64,000 bases of DNA, from contig JAEZDA010000122.1 in assembly GCA_023433345.1 (NCBI GenBank), positions 20,481-84,480 of the forward strand. The letters are read 5' to 3'. The notes below the pieces were generated by a model. The model was not told the origin of the DNA. It searched no databases and was given only the letters and a program-made list of their open reading frames with translations. This DNA comes from Bacteroidota bacterium (GTDB taxonomy: Bacteria; Bacteroidota; Bacteroidia; Chitinophagales; Chitinophagaceae). Below are positions 6,596 to 15,107 of the stretch, piece after piece. Each line of letters opens with the position of its first letter. Position 1 is the first letter of the stretch. The position numbers and the translations under genes were made by a program.

Positions 6596-9370
6596 ATGAT
6601 AAAGCAAAACCGTTTTTGGCTGCGCACCCTTAATGTAAGATCAGAAGAAGGGTGGCTGGTGAAACAACTTTTCCTCCTTCAGTTTCTGCAGGGCGCTGGC
6701 ATTGCCTTCTTCTTTACGGCATCTTTCGCGCTTTTTCTCGATCGTTTCAACATTAATGAACTTCCATACATTTTTATTTATGCAGCCTTCCTCCTATGGA
6801 TATTCGGATTTCTCTACTCGCGGGCTGAAAGAGTTTTAAGCAGCATTAACCTGGCCATCTCTGTGACCTTATTCATGGCCGTAAGTATTATTACATTTTG
6901 GTTTGCCGGAAAATATTTCGATTCTGCCTTCTTTTTCTATTTTATGCTTGCCTGGTTCAATGTGCTTTACCTGCTCAATAACCTTGAGTTCTGGGGGCTG
7001 GCATCACTTTTATTCAATGCCCGGCAAAGCAAGAGGCTTTTTTCGGTGATCAGTGCGGGAGATATACCGGCAAAGTTCTTTGGTTATTCAGTAGCGCTGT
7101 TTTTTGTTGAGAACATTGGCACCATCAACCTTCTTCTTCTTGGCTTTGGCTGCATGATGTTATCAGTGCCCTTTTTGATGAAAATTAAAAGATCGGAAAG
7201 TATTCCTTCGATCCATCATCAACAAAAGCACAGTGTTCCACAAGGAGGAATTAAAAAGCTGATTCATAATTTCAGCGGTAATTCTCTCACCCGGTCGCTT
7301 GCATTGCTGAGCATCATTGTTACCTGCAGTTTTCTAATCATCAACTTTTCTTTTTATGCCGGGGTGAAATCTTCCTATCACTCTGATGTGTCGCTGGCTA
7401 AGTTCATAGCCTTTTTCCTCGCCATGGTAAGGGTAATCGCTCTCGTGATAAAGATGATCTTCACCAGCAGGCTGGTGAACAGGTTTGGCAATATCAACTC
7501 GCTCCTTGTTACACCTGTAGTAATGACGATAATGGTATTGGCGATAGTTTCTTTGCAGGATATGGAAGCTTTTCCAAAGATCATCCTTTACATGTTCGGT
7601 GCAACTTCGATAGTCGTTGATATTTTAAGGTCTTCGATCAATTCACCGGTTTTCCTAACTATAATGCAGCCGCTACCAGCTCATGATCGCCTTCGGGCTC
7701 ATACGATCGTGAAGGGAATCATGGATCCCTTTGCGTCGCTGATCACGGGGCTGATATTGATTGCGGTGATCGAACTCCACGTAAGCGCTGAACTGCTTGC
7801 GTTGTGCTACGTGCTCCTTTCTTTGGCGGCACTTTGGTTTGCGGCGATCTACCTTGTAAACCGAAATTATATCCGCACAGTTTTAAAAACCATAAGCAGC
7901 CGTTATTTCAACAACCGCAGTCTTGTTTTTGATGATGCTAATGCGCTTTCATATCTGCGCGGGAAAGTAATGTCGGGTAATGAGATAGAAGCCATGAATA
8001 TTTTGGGAATGATAAGCGGAAGCAGCAGGGAAAATCAGTGTGAGATAGCCACTCTTGCACTGGCACACAGTTCGCCAAACGTTAAAACTATGGCACTTGA
8101 AATTATTTCAAACAATAAACTCGAAGTTGCCGACGATTTTATTATTCCCTTTCTGCAAAACGAAAATGAAATCGTTCGCATAAAAGCTGCTGAATCTTTG
8201 CAGGGAGAACAACACCTTCCTTTGTTGCTCGCAATGTTAACGGATAACAGTGCTGATATGCGAATTGTTGCAACAGGAAAACTTTTTAATCATGCTGATC
8301 ATCGATATTCCGGTGCGGCTGCTGAACACCTCCAAAGTTTATACAGTTCTGAATCGCCGAAGCTTAGGGCAGCAGCTGTAAGGTTGTTGTTTGCAAGTGG
8401 CAAGGAAGACAATATCCAGAAGGCGGTACTGCTTATGAACGATGATTCGCGTGCGGTACGGGAATCTGTCTTCAATGGAATTGCAGCTTTAGGTGATCAT
8501 GCGCTCGTTGAAAAAATGATGCACTTATTTCCCACCCATGAGAAGGAGATAACGCCCGCTCTTATGAGTGCCGGTGAGATCGTGCTCTCTCCGGTTCGCG
8601 AATATATTTCAGCGCCGGGCACGAGAAAAGTTTTGGCGGAAAAGCTCATTCTCGTTTGCGGAAGGATCGGCGGACTGAAGGCGCAAACGATTTTGTTGAC
8701 TCTTTTGTCGCAAAGTGTACGTTATTCTGCCACCGTTACAAAAGCGCTTTACCGAACGAATTTCACAGCGGCAGGGCGCAACGCTGTCATACTAACGGAA
8801 AGGGTTAGTCGCTTGTTTGATAAATGCGAATCCTTATGCGTAATTCATCAACTTCTCAGTGATAAAGAACACTACCATCTTTTGCAGAATGCGATAAGTA
8901 TTGAATTTGACCAGGCCAGGGAAGAATTGCTCTATCTTCTTGCAATGATCTTCAACAGGGAAATGATCAATAAGGTAAGGCATGCTTTTGATTCCGGTCA
9001 GCGGGACAGGATCATTAATGCTATGGAAATAATAGATCTCGCCGTAAGGAAAGACCTGGCCCGCGCTTTCAATGCTTATTTTGAGCCCGGGGCCTCAAAA
9101 CATCCGATCCAGAGATCAGCCTCTGCATCGCTGCATTCCCCTGCGGCTGTAACGGAAAATATTCTTATGGATGAAAATGCTTATTATAATGAATGGACAA
9201 AAGCCTGTGTTCTCTACATCAACCTGCAGGGAATGGACATTCTGCCTGCAAGCCTGGTGAACCGCTACACTAATTCAGAATGCGGAATATTGAGAGAGGT
9301 AGCTTTTGCGCATAACGATTCTGAAGTGATACCTGTTTTGTTGAAAAAAGGAAATACTGTTACACCATGA
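6596..9370 (+). CDS. Nucleotide-transporter/MFS-like membrane protein fused to HEAT repeats
   Basis: 924 residues. About the first 430 contain roughly twelve hydrophobic helices and resemble the ATP/ADP-translocase-like (TLC/MFS) group found in Bacteroidota, including the LRSSINSPVFLTIMQPLP helix end and the RLRAHTIVKGIMDP motif. Residues about 450-800 form alpha-helical HEAT-like repeats, for example NEIVRIKAAESLQG and SPKLRAAAVRLLFASGK. The stop overlaps the cNMP-binding gene by four bases (ATGA). In related organisms membrane domain, HEAT repeats and cNMP domain occur in one polypeptide, so this looks like a split version. Substrate is unknown; no transport activity can be claimed from sequence alone. 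Confidence 0.8.
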   Translation: MIKQNRFWLRTLNVRSEEGWLVKQLFLLQFLQGAGIAFFFTASFALFLDRFNINELPYIFIYAAFLLWIFGFLYSRAERVLSSINLAISVTLFMAVSIITFWFAGKYFDSAFFFYFMLAWFNVLYLLNNLEFWGLASLLFNARQSKRLFSVISAGDIPAKFFGYSVALFFVENIGTINLLLLGFGCMMLSVPFLMKIKRSESIPSIHHQQKHSVPQGGIKKLIHNFSGNSLTRSLALLSIIVTCSFLIINFSFYAGVKSSYHSDVSLAKFIAFFLAMVRVIALVIKMIFTSRLVNRFGNINSLLVTPVVMTIMVLAIVSLQDMEAFPKIILYMFGATSIVVDILRSSINSPVFLTIMQPLPAHDRLRAHTIVKGIMDPFASLITGLILIAVIELHVSAELLALCYVLLSLAALWFAAIYLVNRNYIRTVLKTISSRYFNNRSLVFDDANALSYLRGKVMSGNEIEAMNILGMISGSSRENQCEIATLALAHSSPNVKTMALEIISNNKLEVADDFIIPFLQNENEIVRIKAAESLQGEQHLPLLLAMLTDNSADMRIVATGKLFNHADHRYSGAAAEHLQSLYSSESPKLRAAAVRLLFASGKEDNIQKAVLLMNDDSRAVRESVFNGIAALGDHALVEKMMHLFPTHEKEITPALMSAGEIVLSPVREYISAPGTRKVLAEKLILVCGRIGGLKAQTILLTLLSQSVRYSATVTKALYRTNFTAAGRNAVILTERVSRLFDKCESLCVIHQLLSDKEHYHLLQNAISIEFDQAREELLYLLAMIFNREMINKVRHAFDSGQRDRIINAMEIIDLAVRKDLARAFNAYFEPGASKHPIQRSASASLHSPAAVTENILMDENAYYNEWTKACVLYINLQGMDILPASLVNRYTNSECGILREVAFAHNDSEVIPVLLKKGNTVTP

Positions 9371-9828
9371 TAAAGTTTGGCCAGGAAAAATTACTGTTGC
9401 TGGAAAAAGTTCTCCTTCTTAAATCTCTGCGGTTGTTTAGTGAAACACCTGAAACCATTCTGGCTGAGTTGGCACCGTTAATGGAAGAAGTAGAGGTTGA
9501 AGAAGGAACGGATATTTTTATTGAAGGGTCTGACGGCGACTGTATGTATATAATTCACAGCGGAGAAATTCACATTCATAAATCAAACACTTCCCTGGCA
9601 AGGCTCAAAGAAAAGGAAGTATTCGGAGAACTGGCGCTTTTAGACGCCGAAACCCGAAGCGCTACAGCATCGGCAACGCAGGACTGCATACTTTTTAAAA
9701 TTGACCAGGATCCTTTTTATGAACTTTTGGACACAAGGCCGGAGGTAGCGAGAGGCTTCATCAAAATTCTGTGTAAAAGGCTGAGAAAGCTCAATGAAAA
9801 GACTGCCCGGGGTAGCCTCAGCGAGTAG
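9367..9828 (+). CDS. Stand-alone cyclic-nucleotide-binding protein
   Basis: A 153-residue protein consisting of one CAP-type cNMP-binding domain with no DNA-binding helix-turn-helix. The phosphate-binding cassette FGELALLDAETRSATA has the Glu that contacts ribose (E88) and the Arg that contacts the cyclic phosphate (R97), so binding should be intact. The start codon overlaps the stop of the transporter/HEAT gene (ATGA), implying stoichiometric coupled translation and a regulatory-subunit role for that protein. An adenylate cyclase lies 5.3 kb downstream at 15108. The ligand, cAMP, is inferred. Confidence 0.88.
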   Translation: MIKFGQEKLLLLEKVLLLKSLRLFSETPETILAELAPLMEEVEVEEGTDIFIEGSDGDCMYIIHSGEIHIHKSNTSLARLKEKEVFGELALLDAETRSATASATQDCILFKIDQDPFYELLDTRPEVARGFIKILCKRLRKLNEKTARGSLSE

Positions 9829-9981
9829 AAAATAATTCAATTTTTACTATCATCTGTAGAATAATCCTTTTATATTTACCGCTCATTGCAAGCCACTTCC
9901 TATTTAAACTCCCGCCTCCGCTGATCTCACCGTTTTTGATTTAGTTAAAGCCTTATCACATTTACCCGGCAAAGTTTTTTT

Positions 9982-12900
9982 ATGAAAAGAAAATTTATTT
10001 CCGTGCTTGCCCTTTTATTAATGGCTGGCATACATTCTAATGCCCAGCAAACAACGTTCAGGGATTTCGTTCTCTTTGGCGGCCAAAGTGGCTGCCCCGC
10101 ATCAGGCCAAACCGTTCCCGCATCTCCGGGCTGCGCTGTTCAGATAGGCTCTTCCACAACTGTAACATCTGGAGCAATAGGAAGTTTCAACCTGATCAAA
10201 ACAACAGGAACAGCCTCCCTGAAAAGCTTGTATTCCGACGGTAAGATCCAGTTGACAAATTCAAACACGGTCGATGGCGATATTTCTGTGGCCAACTCGC
10301 AAAATGCCGGCGGTACTATACTTTCCATCGGGTCAGGCGGCAGGATAAATGGAAATATAAATGTAAAGGGCAATACCGTGAACTCGGGCAGCACCATCTC
10401 CGGCAGTGTAACGCATCCTGGTGGTACATCTTACACCGGGCCCAACCCTGCCGGTGGTAACATAACGGGAACGCCTACCCTAAAGATAATGCCCGTGCTT
10501 CCTCCCGTGCTTACATTTCCCGCGGCAGGCTCAGTAAACATTACAAGTACAAGAACGATCACTCCGGGGAATTATAAAGACATTCAGCTCAACGGAAATA
10601 AAACCCTAACATTTCGTGGTACGGGAGACTACGTTTTCAGATCGGTGGTGAATTCAGGCTCGGTAAGTTATTTCGTTTTCGACTTCCAGAACAACCCAAC
10701 GGGTAAGATCAGGCTTTTTGTTCACGGTGATATGAACGTAAATAAAGTAAGCATAACCATAATTAATGGTGGGGATCCGTCGCGGATCTTTACTGAGATA
10801 CATGGAACAGGCTCCACTTGTTCTGACCGGAAGTCATCATTCTTTATGGCGAGTGGTTCGGGAAGTTCAAACCCACAATCTTCAGCATGGCTTGGAACAG
10901 TTTGGGCACCTTATGCATCTATCACAATCTCCAATCAAAACAATTTCGGCAAAATAAGGGGTGCATTGTTGAGTGGTACGCAGGTGAACATTCATGGAGG
11001 TGTTACACTTGATCATGTACCATTGGCACTTGATGCGCCATCCAACATATTTCCACGTTACACACCACCGGGAAATTTCAAAGTAAATGATCTTATCGGC
11101 CCCGAGCTTTTTTCACTGAATCAAAATCCTGCTGCGGGAACCCAACTAACCGATCTTTTCATTGCAACGGCAGACAGTGTTTGGATGGAGATCATTGCAA
11201 AGGAAGGGCAACGTCAAACACTAGCAGCATTATTGATGTCACCCTCATACGGACTTTCCGACACCATAAGCAATGGGCCGAACAGTCTCATTATAACAGG
11301 CCGTTACCCAATAGTAAATCTGCTTGCATTAAATTCTTTACCGCATCTCATAACATTCTGCCGGCCGGTTTATCCTGCTATCAATAATTCAGGAATTATA
11401 CGCACCACAGGAGACAGCGCTATGCGAACAAATTTTGCACGTAATGGCTTTGGCGTGAGTGGTGACAGCATTAGGGTGGGTGTATTATCTGACAGTTATA
11501 ATACACTTGCAAATGATCCTGCATCGCAGGATGTTGCAAATGATGATCTTCCAGGCCGGGCTGGTAACACCGTGAATCCACATCCGGTAAGGGTACTTAA
11601 AGATTTTCCTTTTGGCAGGAGATCAGATGAAGGCCGCGCGATGCTACAGATAGTGCATGATGTGGCGCCGAAAGCCAGGTTGTCTTTCAGAACAGGATTT
11701 ATTTCTCCGGGCGATTTCGCGCAAGGGATACGGGAGCTTGCGGCAGACAGCTGTGATGTGATCGTGGATGATATAACTTATATCACGGAACCATTTTTTA
11801 GAAATGGCGTAATAGGATCAGCTATCCGCGATGTAAGTGAGCAGGGAGTTCATTATCTCACGGCAGCCGGAAACTTTGGCAACAAATCTTACGAAAATAA
11901 TTTTAACGCAGTGGCCGCACCCTCAGGTTTAGCTGGCCAGGCACACAGCTTTGCAGCAGGAGATATTTTGCAAAACGATTCATTGAAGGGATCCGTTGCC
12001 GCACCAGGCGTTTATACAATTGTGTTGCAATGGCTGGATGATATCTATTCCCTTGGCGGATCTGCAACCGGAACTCAACATGATTTTGACATTTACCTGG
12101 CAGATGATGCAGGTAATATTCTTTTCGGAATGAACAGGAACAACCTGGGCGGAGATCCTATTGAAGTGCTTCCGTTTACCGTAACAGCAAATACGGCAAC
12201 AAATATTCTGATAGTAAAAGCGGCCTCAGCTCCCGGCGCAATTACTTCTAACATTCGCCTGAAGTATGTGGTATTCCGCGGTGATCTTAAAATTAATGAA
12301 CACAACGTTGGTTTTTCAACCGTCGTTGGCCAGGGAAATTCCGCTGATGCAATAACCGTAGGGGCCACACTTTATACCAATACACCGGCCTTTGGAGTTT
12401 TGAACCCAACCGTTTCCTCATTTTCTTCAATTGGTGGAACACAGGTTGAGGGCACAGTAAGAAACAAACCTGACCTTGTTGGTCCGCATGGAGGAAATAC
12501 TTCAGTAGATTTTCAAAGCATTGACCTTGACGGTGATGGCCTGCCAAATTTCTTCGGAACATCCTCGGCAGCGCCGCACGTTGCGGGTTCCGTGGCATTA
12601 TTGCTCGAAGCAAGGCGCAAGTTTTATGGTGAAAGAATCGCTCCTGCTGCAATGAAATCCCTTCTGCAGCAAACGGCCATCGATATGAACGGCCCCGGTT
12701 TTGATTTTGCTTCAGGCTACGGCTTTGTTCAGGCAGATTCTGCAATGAGGTCTTTTGCAAGCGCAAAACCGCAGCTCATCAGGCTTGAACAGGAAGACCC
12801 GAATCTTGTACCGGGAGTTCAACCCATAGACATCAGGGTTGTTGGAAATTACCTTTCGCCGGATACCAGGATTATTTTTGGTAACGATACTCTTCCCACA

Positions 12901-15102
12901 ACAGTGATCTCCAACAATGTTGCTGAGGCGACTATACCGGCATTCTTCAGTGAGAAATCAATTTATGCCTTTACAAAACCCAAAAGTACTTCAGGGCTCG
13001 ATGGGGGGCTGAGCAATGCAATTACAATCACAGGTGTTCCGCGTAAAGACATTTCAATTATTGCAAACAATAAAACTAAAAAATTCGGGGAGGCGCTTCC
13101 TGAGTTTACGGTAACTATACTGGTAAATGGCGATTCGCTTCATAAAACAAATCTCACACGGGAAGTCCTCGGCCTGGAAAATATTTCATTTGAAACACAG
13201 GCGTCAGACCTGAGCAATGTTGGTATATATTTTATAAGACCATCGCGCTTATTCGACCTGCAGCTGCCTGCCGACAGTCTTCTTCTTGAGCAATATAATT
13301 ATGGCTTTTCTGACGGAGCACTCACCATTCAGAAATTGCCTTTAACCGTTACCGTTAGAGACACAACCCTCGTGTATGGTGAAAGGATCGCCAATTTTAA
13401 TTTTGACTACAGTGTTGAGAATGGGTACAACATTTCAAATTTACCGGCGCTCATAAATGGATTGAAAATACAGCATCAAGGCCAGGTGCAGGCTGATGTT
13501 ATCGGGCTGGTAAATAAGCAGGCGGTTACGATAGTGAATGGCATTGCAATACCGGTAGCGAATCGGCAGGCTGTAACCATCGTAAATGGTGAAGTGATGA
13601 CCATTGTGAACGGGCAGCAGGTAAGAGTGGTTAACCCGCAATCTCTGCTGATCACCGAAGGACAGGCAATTCCGATAGTAAATGATCTGACAGGTGCGCA
13701 GACAAACAATTTGAACTTCCTCGCAACCCCGCTTTCGATTTCCGGCTCCAGATCCATCAACACCACCTACCTGAGAAATGGCGTACCGGTGCCGCAAACC
13801 ACAAAGGTTCTTGACATCACACAAGAATCAGTGATCGATTATAATATCAATACTGCTCAAACCTCCCTTACAAGCGGAGTTTCCCTGGTAAATAAAAGAG
13901 GATTGGTTGATGTTGAATCTTTCACCAACAGACAGGCCGTAACAATTGTAAACGGGGAAGCGATAAACATTGCAAACAGGCAGGCAATCACCATCGTAAA
14001 TGGTGAACCAGTTGTAATTGTAAACAAACAGGCTGTAACAATAGTGAATGGACAAGCTGTGCCTATTGTAAATGGAAGCAACCGATCTGCAACCATTGTT
14101 GACGAGCTCGATCTTGGCAGCGGCGTCAGCAGTCTTAAATCTGTGAACGTTGTTACTGGAATCACCCCCGGCATTCACACCATCTTGCCAGCATCGTTGC
14201 AAAGCGACAATCTTGAAGTTTCCTATCGCTCAGGATTGATGAACATTGTTAAAGCACCAGCTTCTGTTGTAACAGCTGATAAGGTGATCTTCCAGGGCTC
14301 TCCCTTACCAACATTCACTTCCACGATCACCGGATTTATGCCAGGCGAAACTCCGACGGTGAAATACACCTTAAGCCCTCAGTGCGCCGGTTCCCCGGGT
14401 GTTTACACTATTGTTACCACATTGCTGCCTGATAATAAACTGGCCAACTACGCAATAACGATCACTAATGGAAAACTTTATATCAATCCAAAAGGATATG
14501 GAGCAAAAAAATTAAGGCCTTACCTTGAATGTGTGCAACTCGTAAGCAACCCTTCAAATCCTTCAATGCGATATATAGCCAGGTTTTATTGCATAAACGA
14601 CAATTCAACTCCTCTTTATATTCCGGTTGGTCCAGACAACAAGTTGTCCTCAACAGGCGCATTCGATGGTTCGGCACAACCTTTCTTGTTTGCTCCAGGA
14701 ATAACAAGATTCTCGGTTCCATTCAGTGGCACTACGTTGAAGTGGGAATTGAAAACCTACAATTCCACTCAGAAAACTGCAACATCCACAAGTGCCAGTT
14801 CAACCTCAAGCCGTTGTAACAGTGGAAAGATCGGAATCAACGCCTTGCCTGCACCGGAATTTGAAGAAGCTGAAGAACAATGGACAGCTTATCCAAACCC
14901 CGCGCGGGATATAATAAGTGTTCTAACAGGCGATGAGGCGCAAAAGGAATTTACAGTTTACGGAGTTTCAGGCAAACAATTTAAGGCCCCGTTATTAGAG
15001 TCAGGTAACGGAAGAATTCTGGTTGATATTTCCAGATTATCTCCCGGTATATATTATATACGGTTCCGAAACGGGCGCTCAGTTAAATTTATAAGGCAGT
15101 AG
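9982..15102 (+). CDS. Giant T9SS-secreted multidomain protein: beta-helix region, S8 subtilase-like domain, MBG domains with octapeptide arrays
   Basis: 1706 residues. Order: signal peptide ending at NAQ (about 22); a Gly/Ser/Thr-rich region to about 350 that resembles bacterial ice-binding or polymer-like beta-helix modules; an S8 peptidase-like domain about 490-930 with D504, N631 (AAGNFGN) and S861 (GTSSAAPHVAG); an IPT-like segment to about 1030; MBG domains from about 1035 to 1505; and a type A T9SS sorting domain (about 1630-1706, YPNPARD to FIRQ). The expected catalytic His (HGT motif) is replaced by E550 in DEGRAML. Two octapeptide arrays sit inside the second MBG domain. It ends six bases before the cyclase gene, likely one operon. 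Protease activity is uncertain. Confidence 0.87.
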   Translation: MKRKFISVLALLLMAGIHSNAQQTTFRDFVLFGGQSGCPASGQTVPASPGCAVQIGSSTTVTSGAIGSFNLIKTTGTASLKSLYSDGKIQLTNSNTVDGDISVANSQNAGGTILSIGSGGRINGNINVKGNTVNSGSTISGSVTHPGGTSYTGPNPAGGNITGTPTLKIMPVLPPVLTFPAAGSVNITSTRTITPGNYKDIQLNGNKTLTFRGTGDYVFRSVVNSGSVSYFVFDFQNNPTGKIRLFVHGDMNVNKVSITIINGGDPSRIFTEIHGTGSTCSDRKSSFFMASGSGSSNPQSSAWLGTVWAPYASITISNQNNFGKIRGALLSGTQVNIHGGVTLDHVPLALDAPSNIFPRYTPPGNFKVNDLIGPELFSLNQNPAAGTQLTDLFIATADSVWMEIIAKEGQRQTLAALLMSPSYGLSDTISNGPNSLIITGRYPIVNLLALNSLPHLITFCRPVYPAINNSGIIRTTGDSAMRTNFARNGFGVSGDSIRVGVLSDSYNTLANDPASQDVANDDLPGRAGNTVNPHPVRVLKDFPFGRRSDEGRAMLQIVHDVAPKARLSFRTGFISPGDFAQGIRELAADSCDVIVDDITYITEPFFRNGVIGSAIRDVSEQGVHYLTAAGNFGNKSYENNFNAVAAPSGLAGQAHSFAAGDILQNDSLKGSVAAPGVYTIVLQWLDDIYSLGGSATGTQHDFDIYLADDAGNILFGMNRNNLGGDPIEVLPFTVTANTATNILIVKAASAPGAITSNIRLKYVVFRGDLKINEHNVGFSTVVGQGNSADAITVGATLYTNTPAFGVLNPTVSSFSSIGGTQVEGTVRNKPDLVGPHGGNTSVDFQSIDLDGDGLPNFFGTSSAAPHVAGSVALLLEARRKFYGERIAPAAMKSLLQQTAIDMNGPGFDFASGYGFVQADSAMRSFASAKPQLIRLEQEDPNLVPGVQPIDIRVVGNYLSPDTRIIFGNDTLPTTVISNNVAEATIPAFFSEKSIYAFTKPKSTSGLDGGLSNAITITGVPRKDISIIANNKTKKFGEALPEFTVTILVNGDSLHKTNLTREVLGLENISFETQASDLSNVGIYFIRPSRLFDLQLPADSLLLEQYNYGFSDGALTIQKLPLTVTVRDTTLVYGERIANFNFDYSVENGYNISNLPALINGLKIQHQGQVQADVIGLVNKQAVTIVNGIAIPVANRQAVTIVNGEVMTIVNGQQVRVVNPQSLLITEGQAIPIVNDLTGAQTNNLNFLATPLSISGSRSINTTYLRNGVPVPQTTKVLDITQESVIDYNINTAQTSLTSGVSLVNKRGLVDVESFTNRQAVTIVNGEAINIANRQAITIVNGEPVVIVNKQAVTIVNGQAVPIVNGSNRSATIVDELDLGSGVSSLKSVNVVTGITPGIHTILPASLQSDNLEVSYRSGLMNIVKAPASVVTADKVIFQGSPLPTFTSTITGFMPGETPTVKYTLSPQCAGSPGVYTIVTTLLPDNKLANYAITITNGKLYINPKGYGAKKLRPYLECVQLVSNPSNPSMRYIARFYCINDNSTPLYIPVGPDNKLSSTGAFDGSAQPFLFAPGITRFSVPFSGTTLKWELKTYNSTQKTATSTSASSTSSRCNSGKIGINALPAPEFEEAEEQWTAYPNPARDIISVLTGDEAQKEFTVYGVSGKQFKAPLLESGNGRILVDISRLSPGIYYIRFRNGRSVKFIRQ
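13495..13686 (+). repeat. Octapeptide-coding tandem repeat, array 1 (eight units)
   Basis: Eight consecutive 24-base units encode variants of QAVTIVNG: DVIGLVNK, QAVTIVNG, IAIPVANR, QAVTIVNG, EVMTIVNG, QQVRVVNP, QSLLITEG, QAIPIVND (residues 1172-1235). The DNA copies have diverged at synonymous positions, so the array is old and conserved at protein level rather than a fresh DNA expansion. Confidence 0.85.
13933..14076 (+). repeat. Octapeptide-coding tandem repeat, array 2 (six units)
   Basis: Six 24-base units encode QAVTIVNG, EAINIANR, QAITIVNG, EPVVIVNK, QAVTIVNG, QAVPIVNG (residues 1318-1365). The pattern is the same as in array 1, 80 residues upstream: alternating small and branched hydrophobic residues followed by Asn and a turn residue. 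Confidence 0.85.
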
Positions 15103-15107
15103 CATTT

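Noticed and set aside
12293..12766. 157-codon minus-strand frame in the giant surface protein
   Set aside because: Composition is Arg/Gln-rich and non-protein-like; the plus strand carries the conserved GTSSAAPHVAG motif.
13495..14076. Possible CRISPR array or DNA tandem repeat
   Set aside because: The 24-base units have no unique spacers and lie in frame within a long gene; they are protein repeats.
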